NCBI GenBank assembly: GCA_019843655.1
Contig: JACDQD010000106.1
Coordinates: forward strand, 372,001-436,000
From: Lethocerus indicus
Lineage: Eukaryota > Arthropoda > Insecta > Hemiptera > Belostomatidae
Reading direction: 5' to 3'
Length of the DNA: 64,000 nt
Shown: in pieces, positions 1-14,068 of the stretch
How positions within the stretch are numbered: the first letter of the stretch is position 1
Layout of the letters: the number at the start of each line of letters is the position of its first letter
Notes under the pieces: generated by a model
Told to the model about the DNA's origin: nothing
What the model saw: only the letters and a program-made list of their open reading frames with translations
The model's database searches: none
Program-made: the position numbers and the translations under genes

Positions 1-3000
1 GCTTCATTAAAGGGCACGCGCATCCTCCTCTAAGCCGCCGGCGTAGACACTGCACCTTTTGCTTCTATACCTCAACCGCGAATAATGAGGGTACTAGAAT
101 CCGAACGCCTATGAAAGATTCCAAAGGACGTATCACGCAAAGTGGATTTCCCCCACTGTCTATTATAATTAAGACTACTAAATTAAGTTGGACAGTTATG
201 CGATCTTTTTTTAACGTGGTACATTTCGCGAGGACTCCATTGGCGAATGAGTAACAGACTATATTGAAATTCTTGTCCCCAAACCTGGATTAAACTGGCA
301 GTGAGACGAACATATTATTGTGATTATAAATACTTCTACTACAGCCCTTTTCCCTTCACTCGCTGAAGATGCCTTTTTGTTGTCTCTAGATGTTAACAAG
401 AAATCTATCAATATAAACTTATTCTTAGCCTAATCATGAGTATTGATATTGATGCGGACAAACTGGAAATACAAAATCGATGTTAGATGGCTATAAAAGA
501 TGGCTTTGTTTAGAATCGAGTGTGGTATCCTTGGATTGTCGGGAGCGGAAGCGGGGCAGGTGGAGGCGAGGGAATTAGCGCTTGTACCGGGCAAAAAGAG
601 AGCAGAGAGCTGTGGGCATTGCGTAAGCGGGGAGCATTGGACAGGAGAGGCAGGCAAGCGCTACAACACCCACACCAGGCCCCAACCTCATTAGAACCAC
701 TTGCCCTAATCGCGGACCTCCCTTCAGCCTACGACAACGGGCTCGTTGCACAACCTATCGCCAGCATTAAGATCCTTCGAATATTTTCATTCTTTCCCAA
801 AGAGAAACCCGGCTATAGTAGAAAGTAGTAGTGCGGGCCATCTAAGAATTTAAATGCGGCTTGGTAATTATTGATTACAAATTACCGGATAAGCGGGCTG
901 AGACACAAGATCGTAACAGTCGCTGAAAAAAAAAACGGATGACTCACAGAACCGGCCGTGCGGAAACGTTTTGAAGGAGCGGCAGGAAAATTGCACGAAA
1001 TTCACCGCCTTTCGAATTCGGTCTCGCTGTTTAATTTAAACAGAAAAAATGAGACCACAGTCCGGCGAAACGGGCGCGAACATGGATCGAAATTTAATGC
1101 TCTTACAAAAACAAGACATCCTTTAATGTTGTGTAAATAAGACAGAAATAATCGTTAAATGTTAGTGTTAAAATATAAAATATCTTACTTCAGATTCAAA
1201 CTATTATGATGTTTAGGCAGCAAAACGCAGTTCTACCATATTGCCATGCTTAATGCAATTAAAATACACGTTATTATAAGAGATATTTTTGTTTCTTTTA
1301 TCCGGCAATATCTGTTTCTTGTCACTGTACGTAATATTTAGGTGCTGCCGCAGTGATTCATACGGGCTATGTCCTGTTAGCACTATTACCACACTGCTAC
1401 TAGGTTGGTGTCCCGTCTTTAAGTGCTATATAAATGTTTATTCTATTCCATTCAGATCACAGTTTCTTCGTGATCACTGGACGGGGAATCGTTCAGAGCC
1501 GAATACGCTTCTCTATCAAAAGCGCATTTTTGTACATGTTGCGGTGGAATTGTTTCTTCGCAGTTGAGACTCGGGGTTTCGCAACGACTTACTTACATTC
1601 TCCCTTCCACGGAACGAGAAAGGAAGTTGTGTGTGAACTGTCCGACAATGGAAGAGGGACGGGAACGGTGCGGTGGGAAACCGCCTCCTTCCATCATTGA
1701 AGCTGCCCGCGGGAAAGTTCCCAGAGTAATAATCCTCGACCGCCCGGGGAATATAAATGCAAATCAACTTATAAGACTTTAATAAATCTCCTTGTTTTGT
1801 TTTACATAACTATTCAGACTCGGGTCGGACGCCGAGGGCGCTTCTCATTGTGAAACGCGGAGAAAGGAGTGTGATTGTGCCCGCGCCCTGAATTCGGTAG
1901 TGCGCACTTGTATTCCATACGACGCAATGGCAATGGTTATATACGGCGGCCTACCGGGATTATATTAATCGTATTTCAAAACTTTATTCTTCACACAAAA
2001 TATGCACTCTACCCGCTTTCTGCTGCTAGCATTCGAGTTATGATACTCGGTAATTGAATAACAACATTTTTATAGGATTTCGATTATTTTTTGCGCTGGA
2101 GGGGTAGTGCATTTCAAATTTATATCGGGTAATTAGAAATCAGTAGGCAGATATAGGAAGTTTAATAATCTATTCACATATATTATTACTTTTGTATTTG
2201 CAACTTCATTTCCATCCAACAGGCCTGTAAACCCCTACCATTTTCATGACTGATTTTATATATCATTGTATCATTGAATATATTAACACCTCAACAGCCA
2301 AATTCAAAGGGCTAAAAAGCAAACTATATTCAACATTATAGACTATGTAGAAAGAAAATGCAATCTAACAAGTTACTTTCCCTCTACAAACAATTCATAT
2401 TAGAAGATTATTTTTATTTCTTTGACAGGAATATCCGTACCGAGGATTAATATTAAGGAAAGCGCCTGTGGGATTTTTAAAGACACACCTACACCTATGT
2501 CGTGGGAGGACGGCACTGGCGTTCAATTTTTCAATCCGGTTTTCCTTAAACATTTCAGACGTTTTCCTGTCCTCAATTGAGAAGAGGCTCCGTCTAGTCG
2601 GCGCTATTTGACCCGGGGCATAATCCTTCAAGCGACCATTTCTAGACAGTTTTCAATCCAAAATAAATATCTCTCTTTATGAACACGTTTAGCGACTTCA
2701 AAATCAAATAAATCTTCGGAACATAGTCATACAATAATAGTGCTTCTGATTTCGATGAAATTAGTTAGCATAACAAAACGGATAAGTGTTCCTTCATTAT
2801 TCTCGTAAATTGTTTTCCTCGGTGTTACCATTATTCCGCTCCCTTTCTCGTTTGGTTTTTCTCATTTGTTCTCTTTTAATATAATATTTCCATTACACTA
2901 CACAAGAATTTATTAATCATAACTAAAGGTTTTTTATGCTGTTTATCCCTAATGCGCTTTACATAATGAGTATTTATCCTTCTCGCTTTATTTATTCTGC

Positions 3001-6000
3001 CGCTCATGTTTGCCGGAGGTCGAGGAATTTTCATCAATGAAAATGAAATGAAGATGAAATGAATGTTTCATGAGGAAAGATGAATGAGAACATTAAGAAT
3101 CTTACCTTCGTTACGGTAGACCAAGAAATATTGAATGTGCCATAAACTATACATACCTGAAACAAAAATTAAATTAAAAATTATTTCAGAACAGACAACA
3201 AATTTGGTGTAGTGCAAGACATTGTAAATTACATTATTACAAACGTAATAAGATTGAAAGTGACGGGAAATCTAAACTGGTATAATGCAAGACTTAACAA
3301 GGGACAGTAAGTCGCCCGGATCCGGTTACACCTCGTTTACTAAATGCATATTTTATTTTAATACTGTAACCAAATATCAAATATTTAGAGAAGTACGCTA
3401 ACACCCAAAAACATATATTTCTAAAATCTGACCTCACGGAACGAATACACATTTCTCCGCGTGTACTTTCACGAATGCATTTTGAATGAGGACTGACCCA
3501 GAGCGAGTAAGGGTTGAGAGCGCTCTGAATGGTTTAGAGATCTATTCACGGGGCCCATAATAACGAGGCGCAAATTAAAATTCGTAGGTGGGAATTCTGA
3601 GGGCGGCGCAAAAAACAAATTAAAGGGCAAAATAAGGGAATAAATTTTGTACTTTGGCTCCAAGGCCGAAAGCGTAGTTGGCAAGTATCAAGAGCGGGCC
3701 TGTATAAAAGCCTGAATGGGTGGGTGGGACAAAGAGCGCACAGTTCTCTGATTAAGATTTCATGTTAGACAAAAGCCCCCTCCTCTCATCCCAGCCCACT
3801 CGGTACTAATAGGGCGCATGCAGGAGCTGTTTGTTGTAACCGTGGATGGGCTCTGCATCCGCTTCTGGGGCTTTTTGCCCGCCGCCCTTTGAAGTCTAGA
3901 CAGTCGATGGTCCGGTAAATTTATTCGGGAGGTATTTCGCCCGGGCATTAACCCAGTGGGAGGAGCCCCTTATTCCGCACTGTATTAAGGAGGCATACAT
4001 AAAACATACGGTAGAGTAGCGATCCGTTAATGTTCCGAATTCGGATATCGGCGGTCGACAATGAACAAATCCGAAAAGGGTAAACATTTCGCGTGTAAAG
4101 ATAAATAATACTTTGTAAACTGATCATATATTATAACAGGTCTCCATTTTATTGGATTCATATTAGGAAAGACCGGATTGTTCGGCGTTCACTTTCTGTA
4201 AAATGACGCTGGGAGCAGCATCTCAAAACCTTACGACAGAATTTGAACGAAATTATAGACAAGGGCATTCCCAGCGAACCTGAGGTAGTTGTGATGTGTT
4301 CAGTTGTATTATGTGGCGGTTGTTTTTATGGAGTGTAATTGTTCTGTGCTTAGGCTTTAGGTTAATGTGTGCCGGGGCCATCAAGTCGGATTCACCAGCT
4401 GTCCCCTGCGGGTACCTTGGAGAAGGGGTGATAACAGCCGGTGTTGGAGGAATGCGATAAATTTACTGTTTGTTTATGTCTACCGTGTTGATTATAGCGG
4501 TTGTTTGAGAGTCTATATCCTTATCCTATATATGTCATCCCCCCTCTTTCGGCATTTGTTCCTCCGCATTTCTGCTTTTCTTCCTCGCATTTACTCATAA
4601 ACTATACTTTAATTAATTCTAATCAGCAGTGTGCTACAATCAATGCATTATAGATTACTGTATGCTTAAGATTTTTGCTTTTATCATAATTTATATTACA
4701 GTTATTTTATGACGCAGTTCTTATCAATTTCACTATATCTTGGTTTATCGTACTAGATAAGGGGGGGACTGAAAATTGTTTTTGCTCTAATTATTAATTA
4801 AAACGTTTAATTTAAACAAAATTAAAATTAATTATTTTTTAATTAGTAAGAATGCGATATATTTCGCCAATTATTATCACGCAGAATTTTCGAAAAGGGC
4901 AAAAGCTTAATGTTACCAATCTCACGATCTCTTAGTCCATAATGGTCTAAATAGATGATGTTCCAGTCACAAAACTTTCTCCACAATTTCAAACCGACGG
5001 CAGTTTAACTGAACAAACAATGGAGAGAGTCGAGCCTAGGCCTTATTTCTTATTTGGTCTTGACGGAAGGGAAACTTCATAGTCGACGTTCCCAGTCGGT
5101 CTCCTTTTATGCCGCCAACTGCGGTTGCGACAGCTTCATTATTTTAGCACGGTACTCTGCCCCTGGACTCTTTCCGTACGGCATAGATATGTGCAAAATA
5201 TCTCAATTTTATATTGATGAGATGATGCCCTCAATTATGCACACCTTGAATGTGTGATGGCAGCAATAAGGAGGAGTTGGCTTTCATGAAAACAATAGAG
5301 GCTACACATCTTCCATAATATTTCATTTCAGGTAAGTAAATAAATGAGAACCAGCGATTTCTCGCCTTTTTTCCCAATTGACAAAATGAATTAGTGGCAG
5401 TATGAATTAATCACTGTATCCAAGTTCTATTATGAACTGGGAGTATATTTAAATCGGCCCAGTAATACGCATAGGTGTTGGTTCGCGGGGTTGTAAATGT
5501 ATACCGGGGCGCATTTCGTGGGAAGCTTCGCGAACATTAGCCCTCGAGCCGAGGGGTCCTAAGTAGGCATAAATAAAACATGTTACACGTAACATTAGAC
5601 GAGCCAACACCGCGAAACGCGTATAAGAGCACTGGGCGTTTGCATTTGAAACCCGAGAGGTCGACCCGGCCTAACGGCCCGGAACCTCCGCCAATCGACC
5701 TCGGCCCCAACCACCGCCCCGAATTTTACCAACCATCGACAGCCGAACTCGGTTCGGCGATAATATGATATTCGAAGTGCGTGAGGTGTTATCCGATAAC
5801 GCACAACTCGCAACAACTCCTCTTTCCACTTTTCCTTGTCCCGCGGCCCGATGATACGAATTATTTTTTCTTTCCTTTATCAAATTGCCTGTTTACAGTG
5901 TGAAATAACAACAAAGAAAAAACCGCAATTGAATATCCTACTGGTGACTCACAGGAACAGAGTGCGTTTATTTCGACTACTTTATATGCAGCCGAAGCTA

Positions 6001-6780
6001 AGTACGATTAGACAGCTTAATGACAGGATGTCTAACGTGAGTCTCAGCACTAGGAATCCGTCTATAACAGTCGTCAGTTCCAGGAAGTCTGTTGTTTTCA
6101 ATATATAAAAAATTCAATGCTGGAATACCCGGTGTAAAATTCATTCGTTGGACCACAATTCAAACGACTGAGAAGGGTTCGCAAAGGCAATATCATAAAA
6201 GTAAACGCAGCGCACTTGTTCATACTGACGAGGAACAAATCAATGACTGAATGAAATATAGCGATCGCCTCATATAACGCTCATTTCCAGTTATAACCAA
6301 TGATACACCGTACCGATAAAGTCAGTTTAATCGGGCATTTATTTAATTGTAATATAATCGTTGACGTTACTGAATATTTAGAACAAACAATGCTTATTTT
6401 TCACTACACACATTTTTCCATTTAGGTTTTATCAATATAAAAATAAATACTAATTAAAAGGAAACCAACTAACCACAAAACATATCGGGCGATAAATTCT
6501 CCTTTTGAAACTTGCCCACGATCGAGGACACGTAGGCCGCAAATGGGAGGAAACGGGAAACCGCAGTGGGATGGAGCTCGAGGGCCGAGCGCCCACCAGG
6601 CCCCATACTAAACTATGTAAACTAAACCGCTGCTTTATAACCTAGGCCCTGTGCTGTCTTATTGCACGTTAATGGGCATTGAAGTCATCAGTTGTGGGGG
6701 GGGGCCTCTCAAGGTGATCCGTTCACTTATCGCTCGAGAATCACAACACTCGGCAGGCACAACGCAAACTACAAACTGAT
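1..6780. other. Noncoding stretch (intron or intergenic), no gene seen
   Basis: Only short, unconserved open frames occur on either strand and none resembles a known domain. Composition alternates between AT-rich DNA and short CpG-containing islands, for example about 5500-5770, where GC-rich sequence includes CGACCCGG and CCGCCAATCG. An AT-rich block at about 4787-4850 contains overlapping TTAATT/AATTAA inverted motifs. A G-run (GGGGGGGG) lies near 6700. If the minus-strand exon at 16.1 kb is real, this region could be part of its first long intron; that is inference. Confidence 0.6.
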
Positions 6781-6811
6781 GGTTAATTACCATTAAGCGA
6801 TTGGTTAATTA
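6781..6811. promoter_or_regulatory. Paired GGTTAATTA motif (homeodomain-type core)
   Basis: GGTTAATTA occurs at 6781-6789 and again at 6803-6811, start to start 22 bp (about two helical turns). ATTAAGCGATT, another ATTA-containing motif, lies between them. TAATTA is the classical core of many homeodomain proteins. Binding is not shown by sequence, and ATTA motifs are frequent in AT-rich DNA, so only the phased pairing is notable. Confidence 0.3.
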
Positions 6812-9289
6812 TCCGGGGAAATTAGCGAGCGATCGACTCTTCGCTCGACGCGAGCATAGTTCGCAATATCATTCAGTGTTAATATAATTCAAATTGTCCT
6901 CATGAATGGTTGGTTCCTCTCACAGATAAGGCGGGAAACGCGTCCCTGGGAGAATGAACTTCTAGATTCAGTCGTCTGACAACAGTGAAAGGAAACTTCT
7001 CCAGACATTCCGAGAAGACCTGCTAAGGCACTGGAAAATGTTATAGAGAAGTTTAGTGACTGTCAAACCGTTAATAGTTCGTAATCTAATTTAATTATCA
7101 TTTATCCGGTTTATAAACATAACAAGAGATATTTTCACTTGCGCGAAAGCAATAACAGACTTGAAATCAAATGTAAATGGCTGTCTGGTGAGTTCTGTAC
7201 ACTCTTAGTCGGAAAAGCTTTACTCAAAAGTTTATTTAATATAACTATAGATAACACACTGTTCATAAATCCTTTACGCACGATGAGAAATTAAACGATG
7301 TAAAGTGTTCATCTTAACAGCGTAAACAGTATTCAAATTGCCGGTATTCATATGAAATAATTAGCATTCATGTAAATGTATAGTCCACTTCGTTTACATT
7401 GTGCAGAATAAACTGTACTTTAATCAATCAAATGTCAACAGAGAATTATTAATTTGACTAGTGAGCAATATTTAACGATTAAATAAATAATGTATCAAAA
7501 GATGAAAAGAAGTTTGAATGTTAAATGTGAAATCAATAGCAGATAATTAATTCCAACTATGACAGAATCTTAGCGCTCGTTTCAAATGCTCCCGGACACT
7601 AATCACAGTTAACTAGAGTGAACTGCCGTTAAGTATTAATTAAAACGTGTATCGTGAATGATATTGAAATGACTCCGTAATAAAGTTTCCTCCCGTTGAA
7701 ACCCAGTTTGTAACTTTTTAGCGCCTTTTTTCACCTCACCTTACGAAGAGGTTAAACATTATTTGAACTTTGTAACAAAGTTTGCAATAAAGTTGTAACA
7801 CCGTGGGAATCAAATACTAATCATGTATACGAATGAAGCCACCTAAAAAAGAAGAAAAGAGAATAGATAATAGAATGGACAGAGAATAGGAGAAAGATAA
7901 TGGGTAATTTGCATCACAGTAAATTCAAATGTAAATAAATTTTATATTCGTAGCTAGTGTATAGGAATTTTGACTTAAGGCCTACACAATGTATTACAAA
8001 TGGACCATTTTGAATGCGTAACGCTAAATGGATATTTCAATATCCCTGTGATTAACTTCAGATTAACCTTAATTAGATTATTGAGGGCTGTCCTCTCTCG
8101 TTCTTTCTTCTTTGCTCCGCGCAATGCATTATTACAAGAAATACTTAATTCATCGTTAGCCGAAATTCCCATGGGCCCGGTTGTGAAAGGGTTGGCCATT
8201 GTGCCTCGGTGGAGGCGTAATTATGTTTCTGTAGGAGGCTCATGACGACGGGGAGGAGGAGAAAGATCCCCGCCATCCCCCCCTCGGCCCTCAACACGCT
8301 AATGACAATGGTAGGGAGCAGCCGCCCTTTTATCTCGGCACCAATTAAGAATGAAACATGACGCCGCGTATTTGTGTATCCGGCCGGAAATTATTAACGA
8401 ATCCGCAGTAAGGTGCCACCGCAGTACAGAATATCATCCGCTATTATTTTCGCTCGATATACTTGTCATTGTGACGAATACACGAAATGGTGACCGATTG
8501 TGTCAATAATGGACTTCCGAACGAGGGCTCTAAATTTAATTATACCCCTGTGATTCTTATACTCACTTAACGGACTACTATTTTTATATCTGCACAAAAA
8601 CGTGATTACGATCCTGGCGAAGTCAGTGCCCGCGGGTAACAGAAAGTAAAGAGTAATGTCGGCACTCGTCATACGAAAAGTATTAATAGAACCCAACGAG
8701 CCGTGCACTACTGACGATGGCGAAGAGCCAAACCTAGTTCTAGTTTCGAACAGGACAAGCATGAGGGGACAATGCATTATGGAGGTGATAAAATGTCATA
8801 TTTTTCTTTCGATGCTGTCGGCAGGCCAGCAGTAACATTCCTCTTTTCTGAACAAGTTTTCTTCTTCCATTGGACAGTCCACCAGAAAATTGGTCACAAG
8901 GAATGCCGACTTTTTTACGAACTATTGAGGGAACTATGATGTGGTACGGTTTATAGTGATAACGTTTTCTTATATTGGCAATTTGTTGTTGCGATACTGA
9001 GAGAAAGATGTACAGCAGACAGCGGTGTAGAGATGTGGCAGGTAAAACATTTTCGTTGGCCGGCCGTAAGGAGGGGACGGTCTAGCCGGTGGCCTGTGCA
9101 TCTCTGTTTATAGAAAGCGTCCCATTGTTTGACCCGAGACATCACTTTGCATTCTAGAGGGGGCGTCTCCCGTTGTCACACTTCTCAACACATACACACA
9201 CACAAACGCGTGCCTTTTTTGGGGTTGCCCACAGCCTAATATGCCACTTCGGTATTGATTTAAATTCCGTTATTCGGTGACGATTTCCA

Positions 9290-9293
<4 letters not shown>
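6812..9293. other. Noncoding stretch, nothing recognised
   Basis: AT-rich DNA from about 7.0 to 8.0 kb is followed by a mixed-composition part at 8.2-9.2 kb. The short open frames near 8.0 and 8.5 kb show no recognisable domain or convincing splice structure. Confidence 0.55.

Positions 9294-9364
<71 letters not shown>
9294..9364. repeat. Compound microsatellite (TA)n(CA)n
   Basis: About 20 TA units (9294-9334) pass directly into about 15 CA units (9335-9364), both uninterrupted. The short open frames across this tract on the minus strand (Cys-Val and Tyr-Ile runs) are repeat artefacts, not genes. Confidence 0.95.
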
Positions 9365-9368
<4 letters not shown>

Positions 9369-12300
9369 GCGACGGCTTTTGTGCGGCTTTTCTACCGCCG
9401 AAAAGTGAAACGTTCTGCCCTCCCTTATCTCCCTACCGCAACGATGGAACGCTCTTATCTGCGAACGAGTTATTCGAATGGACAGCGGCGTGCGAAAGCG
9501 CAAAAAAAAAACCGATTATATCACACCCCTTTTAAGCGTATTGTGTAAAACGAATGACGTTGTTTAAAGTGCCGACTCACGGACTGAAAACAGGAAGGGC
9601 AGGTTGGTGCAGCCATTACTACTATACTACGCGTGGAAATATACTGCTAGTGGGCAACAAATCAGTATATAATTTGCCAAACGCTGAAAACTCGAGTCTA
9701 GAAGTTGTACGATGCGAAAAATTATTTCTAAAAATAAATAAAAAGCAATAAGTAAAATAAATAAAAATTCTATATTCAATTAAAAGTACTCCAGGATATC
9801 TATACACCCACTCCTGACTGGAATATATATTGTTATGATTTCCCCGACGGTATGCGATGAACGTCAGTAGGTCATCCCTGTGAATAAGGCTGAGAGTATG
9901 CGTGAAACCATGAGGGCCTTATATTTTACTTACTGCTATAATTTTCAATTTGAAAGAGGAATCTCTTCTCGCTTTAAATCATTCCGGTAGAATATAAGAC
10001 GCCGGTGTCAGGTGACGTAAAAGAGAAAGACGAGGGGGCCTCTCTTTCCTTCCCTTTGTCTGAAGCGAATTTATATACCTACGCTGTAATGCCGAAATAA
10101 TTAAAATGAATACGCTGTTTAAATAATAAAGTCTATATAGAGGCGAGGGGTCGGGGGCGCGAGCGGCACGTTCGCAGGAAACGCTGACCCGATTTGGGCT
10201 ACACATCGCACCGCGCCCCGGTGCAAATAAGCCAGACAAAACGTCATGAACAATGAATCATAAAATATCGGTTCATACTCGCTTCCTCCGAAGGCCATTT
10301 GATTATCGTCACTATGAACAATGTTCCAGGTCAGTATGGAGTAGGACGGATAAGGTTTTTGGATTAAATTTTAACTACAGAATGCGATACTATAAATCCT
10401 GCGGTGATTATAATCTCTGTTCAATGACAAATTATGAAATTAAAACAAATTGAATACACTGTATATTCCATTCTGTTAAGAAACTTTTCAGGGGGTCCTG
10501 GACAGTTTAGAATATCATCATTCTAGCAATACTCCGATCGGAGTATGTGGTTGCGGTTTATAGCCATCATTAGGAGCTGTTGGAGTAACCGCGTAGAGAG
10601 GAGGCTCCGACGCGGACCCACATGCGTAGGTGTTCTAATTTACCGACGCTGATACTACTGACAATGATGAGAAGTCGAAAAGTGGTTTAGTCGTCCTTTT
10701 CGGGGTCCTAACTTCGGGGTAAAATTTGACCCTGTAGAAAATGCGGGGAACGCATGATCGAAATATGTTTGCGGCGCGATTTTACCTTGATTGAAAATTA
10801 TAATGTAATAATTGGGCTCATATCACGAATTCCACATCAGTCATTTATATTTTAATCTCCATCCCGCCGTTAAATTAGGTTTTGCGCGTTTACGCACTGG
10901 TGAAAAAACGTATTGAACGTAGTACGGGTCAAATTGAATTCGGACCGAGATATAAAATTTATCTGTTAAATTAATATAAACAATTAGAATGTAAAAAAGA
11001 AGAAAAAATATTGTAGGATAACGAGAGAGAACCGCTCGAAATGAATCATTATACACAAAAAATTTCGACATGTGCTACTCCAGGTAGCTTTAACCTTTCT
11101 TCGAGGGTCGGAAGTGGCCGTCAGTTGGTCAACACTGGTTTGAAAAGTAGAGCGGATTTCGCGCGTTCAGAATTATCTATTATTACAGTCAAATTATTTA
11201 CAAAAACGAATCAAATAAGTGCGTTCCGCAAACCAAATAGAGTGACCGCAGGCCAAACCGCTTCAGTCCAATATCCCCGGGCCTATTTACATATTCTAAC
11301 CGATCCGGTACACGTCTGTCGCCTCCATTTCCGGAGTGACGTCTCTTCATTATGTGGCGCGCGCATACCTCCGCCAATGAACGGCGTCCGAATAAAACGC
11401 GATGATTTACTTTGTCATTAAAGTACATAAGAACGGTACGCCATCGAAACTGCGATTCGGTCTATTTTCCTGAGATTTAATCGGTTCCGCGAATTCAACA
11501 CCAAACCGGTTATCCGCAGCTCCTTTCTTTCTGACTTCCGAGTTTCGCCTTAAGTAAATAATGCAAGAAAGCAGCTTTCGTCATATATCGAATGCAAGCA
11601 TTTGTACTATTTACAGTTTTTTTTAAATTTATATCCGTTAATATCTGTTCTGTCTGTAGACTAGTCCATTTTTCAGTTTCTCACAAAGAATTGAAGTTTC
11701 TATAAGTCCTTACTATATTTATGCAAATATAATTTTTGGTACTTCTTCTCGCTTTTGGAACTTCGAATGGCGTTTTTGGGCATGTTCATAAATGAGTAGT
11801 TTGATTATATCGTGTAAAACTGATATTAAAATAATACCACATCGTGTAGTTAAGTTCGCTATACCGTGTACATTATCGATATGCATTAAAACCGGCTGAT
11901 CATTTTGTCTGACTAGTCAGACCTAACTATTCGAAGTTTTGGATAGTTCTGGACACTATCGTATTTCCAATTAGGACCGCAAGTTCTGAAATGCATGAAT
12001 ATAAAGAATGCATTTTTTTATAAGCCTTTAAATAAATGTTTACATTTTGTCGAGTCAGGTCTCTACTGCGATAAGGTCAGGCTCTTACAGAGGAGTGCTA
12101 CAATATTAGGAATGCAGCACAACCAGCCTGTAACTAATCAGGCTAACCTCCAACGGTGGCAACCTTCAATAATTCATTGTCAGAAGTTTAGTGGTTCGAA
12201 CCAGCACACAAATATTCATCCCTGGAATATGTATAAGGGGCGGTTCTCTGGAATATGCCCGCCCACGGCCGGAATACGTACCTCACCTTCGTGGCTCACC

Positions 12301-14044
12301 CGACTCCATTGTCTTATCATTAAGTTATTCGCACTACGTTTTACAAACTGTTGCCGGTAAGCCGACATTACATACATACTACAAATAGGTGTAACATAAA
12401 TTCTATATGAGAGGCGCGTAAATGAAGGATAAAATACGAATCGCGACTATAGTTTGATGAGGATCACAGATTATGTCATCCAATAATTAAAAACTTTTAT
12501 ATTATTCGCTTCTTGGAATTAATAGCATAACTAAATGATAATAAAATAAACAACTTTTCTGCGCTATAATCGATACAATTAACTGAAAGCAATAAAGTGT
12601 TCTTACAGGTTAACAAACTGGAAAAGCCAAAAAAACATTTTAGAAATATCTTCTTGAACTTCAACTTACACAGTGTACATATTCCGTTTGGGCAATCGTT
12701 ATAAATGGTTCTTTTAAACGAATGAATATAAACTCCTGATATTTCTAAATTGAAAAGCTGAACGCTGCCCGATCTAAATACGCTGAAAGAACTTTCTTTT
12801 GTTTTTCTATTGTTTCATCATAATGTAAATGAATCGATATGTGGTGCCCTTAGCGATGGATTCCATATACAGGAGGGGTCTGTATCTAAATTGGATGTTA
12901 GTATTTGAATACGGCATTCAGGGGGGGTTATTTGAAAGCCTTCTCCGAGAGAACTAGGAAAACTCCAACGATTGAAAATAAATAGTAAAGTAACGTTATC
13001 TATATTACATTTATTTATACTCCTCTTTCGTGTAAAAAACACCGGGTTATCCTTAAAATAAAAAAGAACATTATGTGTGACAATACGATAGATTCAAACA
13101 AACTGAATGTTCGACTTTCTCCGTGAATTATTTTATAAGAAAATAACAGCTTAAATTGTTATAAACGAATAAAAGGTAATTGAAGTTAACTTAAGCATAA
13201 GAGTATTATAAAATTCCAATAGTATTCACAAATAATTAATAATTAATTAAATTCATTTAAAGGAATCTAGTCGGTCCACATATATGAAAAATATTTTCCA
13301 CATTATTATTTAATTTGTAACATGACGATTATACTGTACTGTGACTGATTAGGCTGCCGTTCTGAGCTTATTTAAGACATATTTTCTATATGGTAACAAT
13401 TTAATCGACGAATAAATTGCCCTTAATAAATATTATTCGACCAGATGACTAGAAAGGATAGTTTTTTCGAATTTCCATCCACAAAATGTCCTCGAGAAAT
13501 ATACACTGGGTACGACCAATTTTCCTAAGATAGCGTAAACTTAAAACAATTTAACTTTATCAAATTGGGGAAAATCTAAACGACACGGCGTAAAACAATT
13601 GCAAACCCCGCGGATTCGTTTCCTCGATAAACTATAGAGATCTGCCAGTTCTAATTTGCCCCGACGGTTCAACGGCAAAGCATTAGTTCCGCCAGACGCC
13701 ATCACAATTTGTCAAATAGTATTGCACGTCGGGATATTTCCCCCGTGGAATTGCGCTGTTTTTATCCGAGAGTTGGGTTATCAGAAGCCAAAATAGCACA
13801 AATATTGACGGCAGATATTACGGCAACTTTGTAAAGCATATGAAAGCTTCGAATCGGGGATACGGCCGGGGGCCCTTCGGGATCAGAAAATTTGATTAAA
13901 GCCCGCGTGGGTTCCTGGGGAAATTAAAATATCGCCCCGGGTAGGCGGTGTTCTCCCGAAGAAGGGGAGAGCGAAGAAAGCGACCGAGTCCGGAGAGCGG
14001 GAGAGTCGTTTAAAGGGACTGGGCCGATTTTACGCTGGCGAACA
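9365..14044. other. Noncoding stretch, nothing recognised
   Basis: The longest open frames (11041-11421 and 11995-12360, plus strand) give compositions that look random and match no family I recognise. 12.4-13.5 kb is strongly AT-rich. From about 13.85 kb a GC-rich island begins (ACGGCCGGGGGCCC, CGCCCCGGGTAGGCGG) and leads into the inverted CAATTG pair. Confidence 0.55.
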
Positions 14045-14068
14045 AACAATTGTGGCGAATCAATTGTT
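14045..14068. promoter_or_regulatory. Inverted repeat AACAATTG-N8-CAATTGTT
   Basis: AACAATTG at 14045-14052 is followed after 8 bp by its exact reverse complement CAATTGTT at 14061-14068. Each half contains ACAAT/ATTGT, the core of HMG-box Sox sites, and the inverted spacing resembles dimeric Sox sites. It lies at the edge of a GC-rich island. A regulatory role is inferred only. Confidence 0.35.

Noticed and set aside
9154..9503. Minus-strand open frames with Cys-Val and Tyr-Ile repeats
   Set aside because: They are translations of the (TA)n(CA)n microsatellite.
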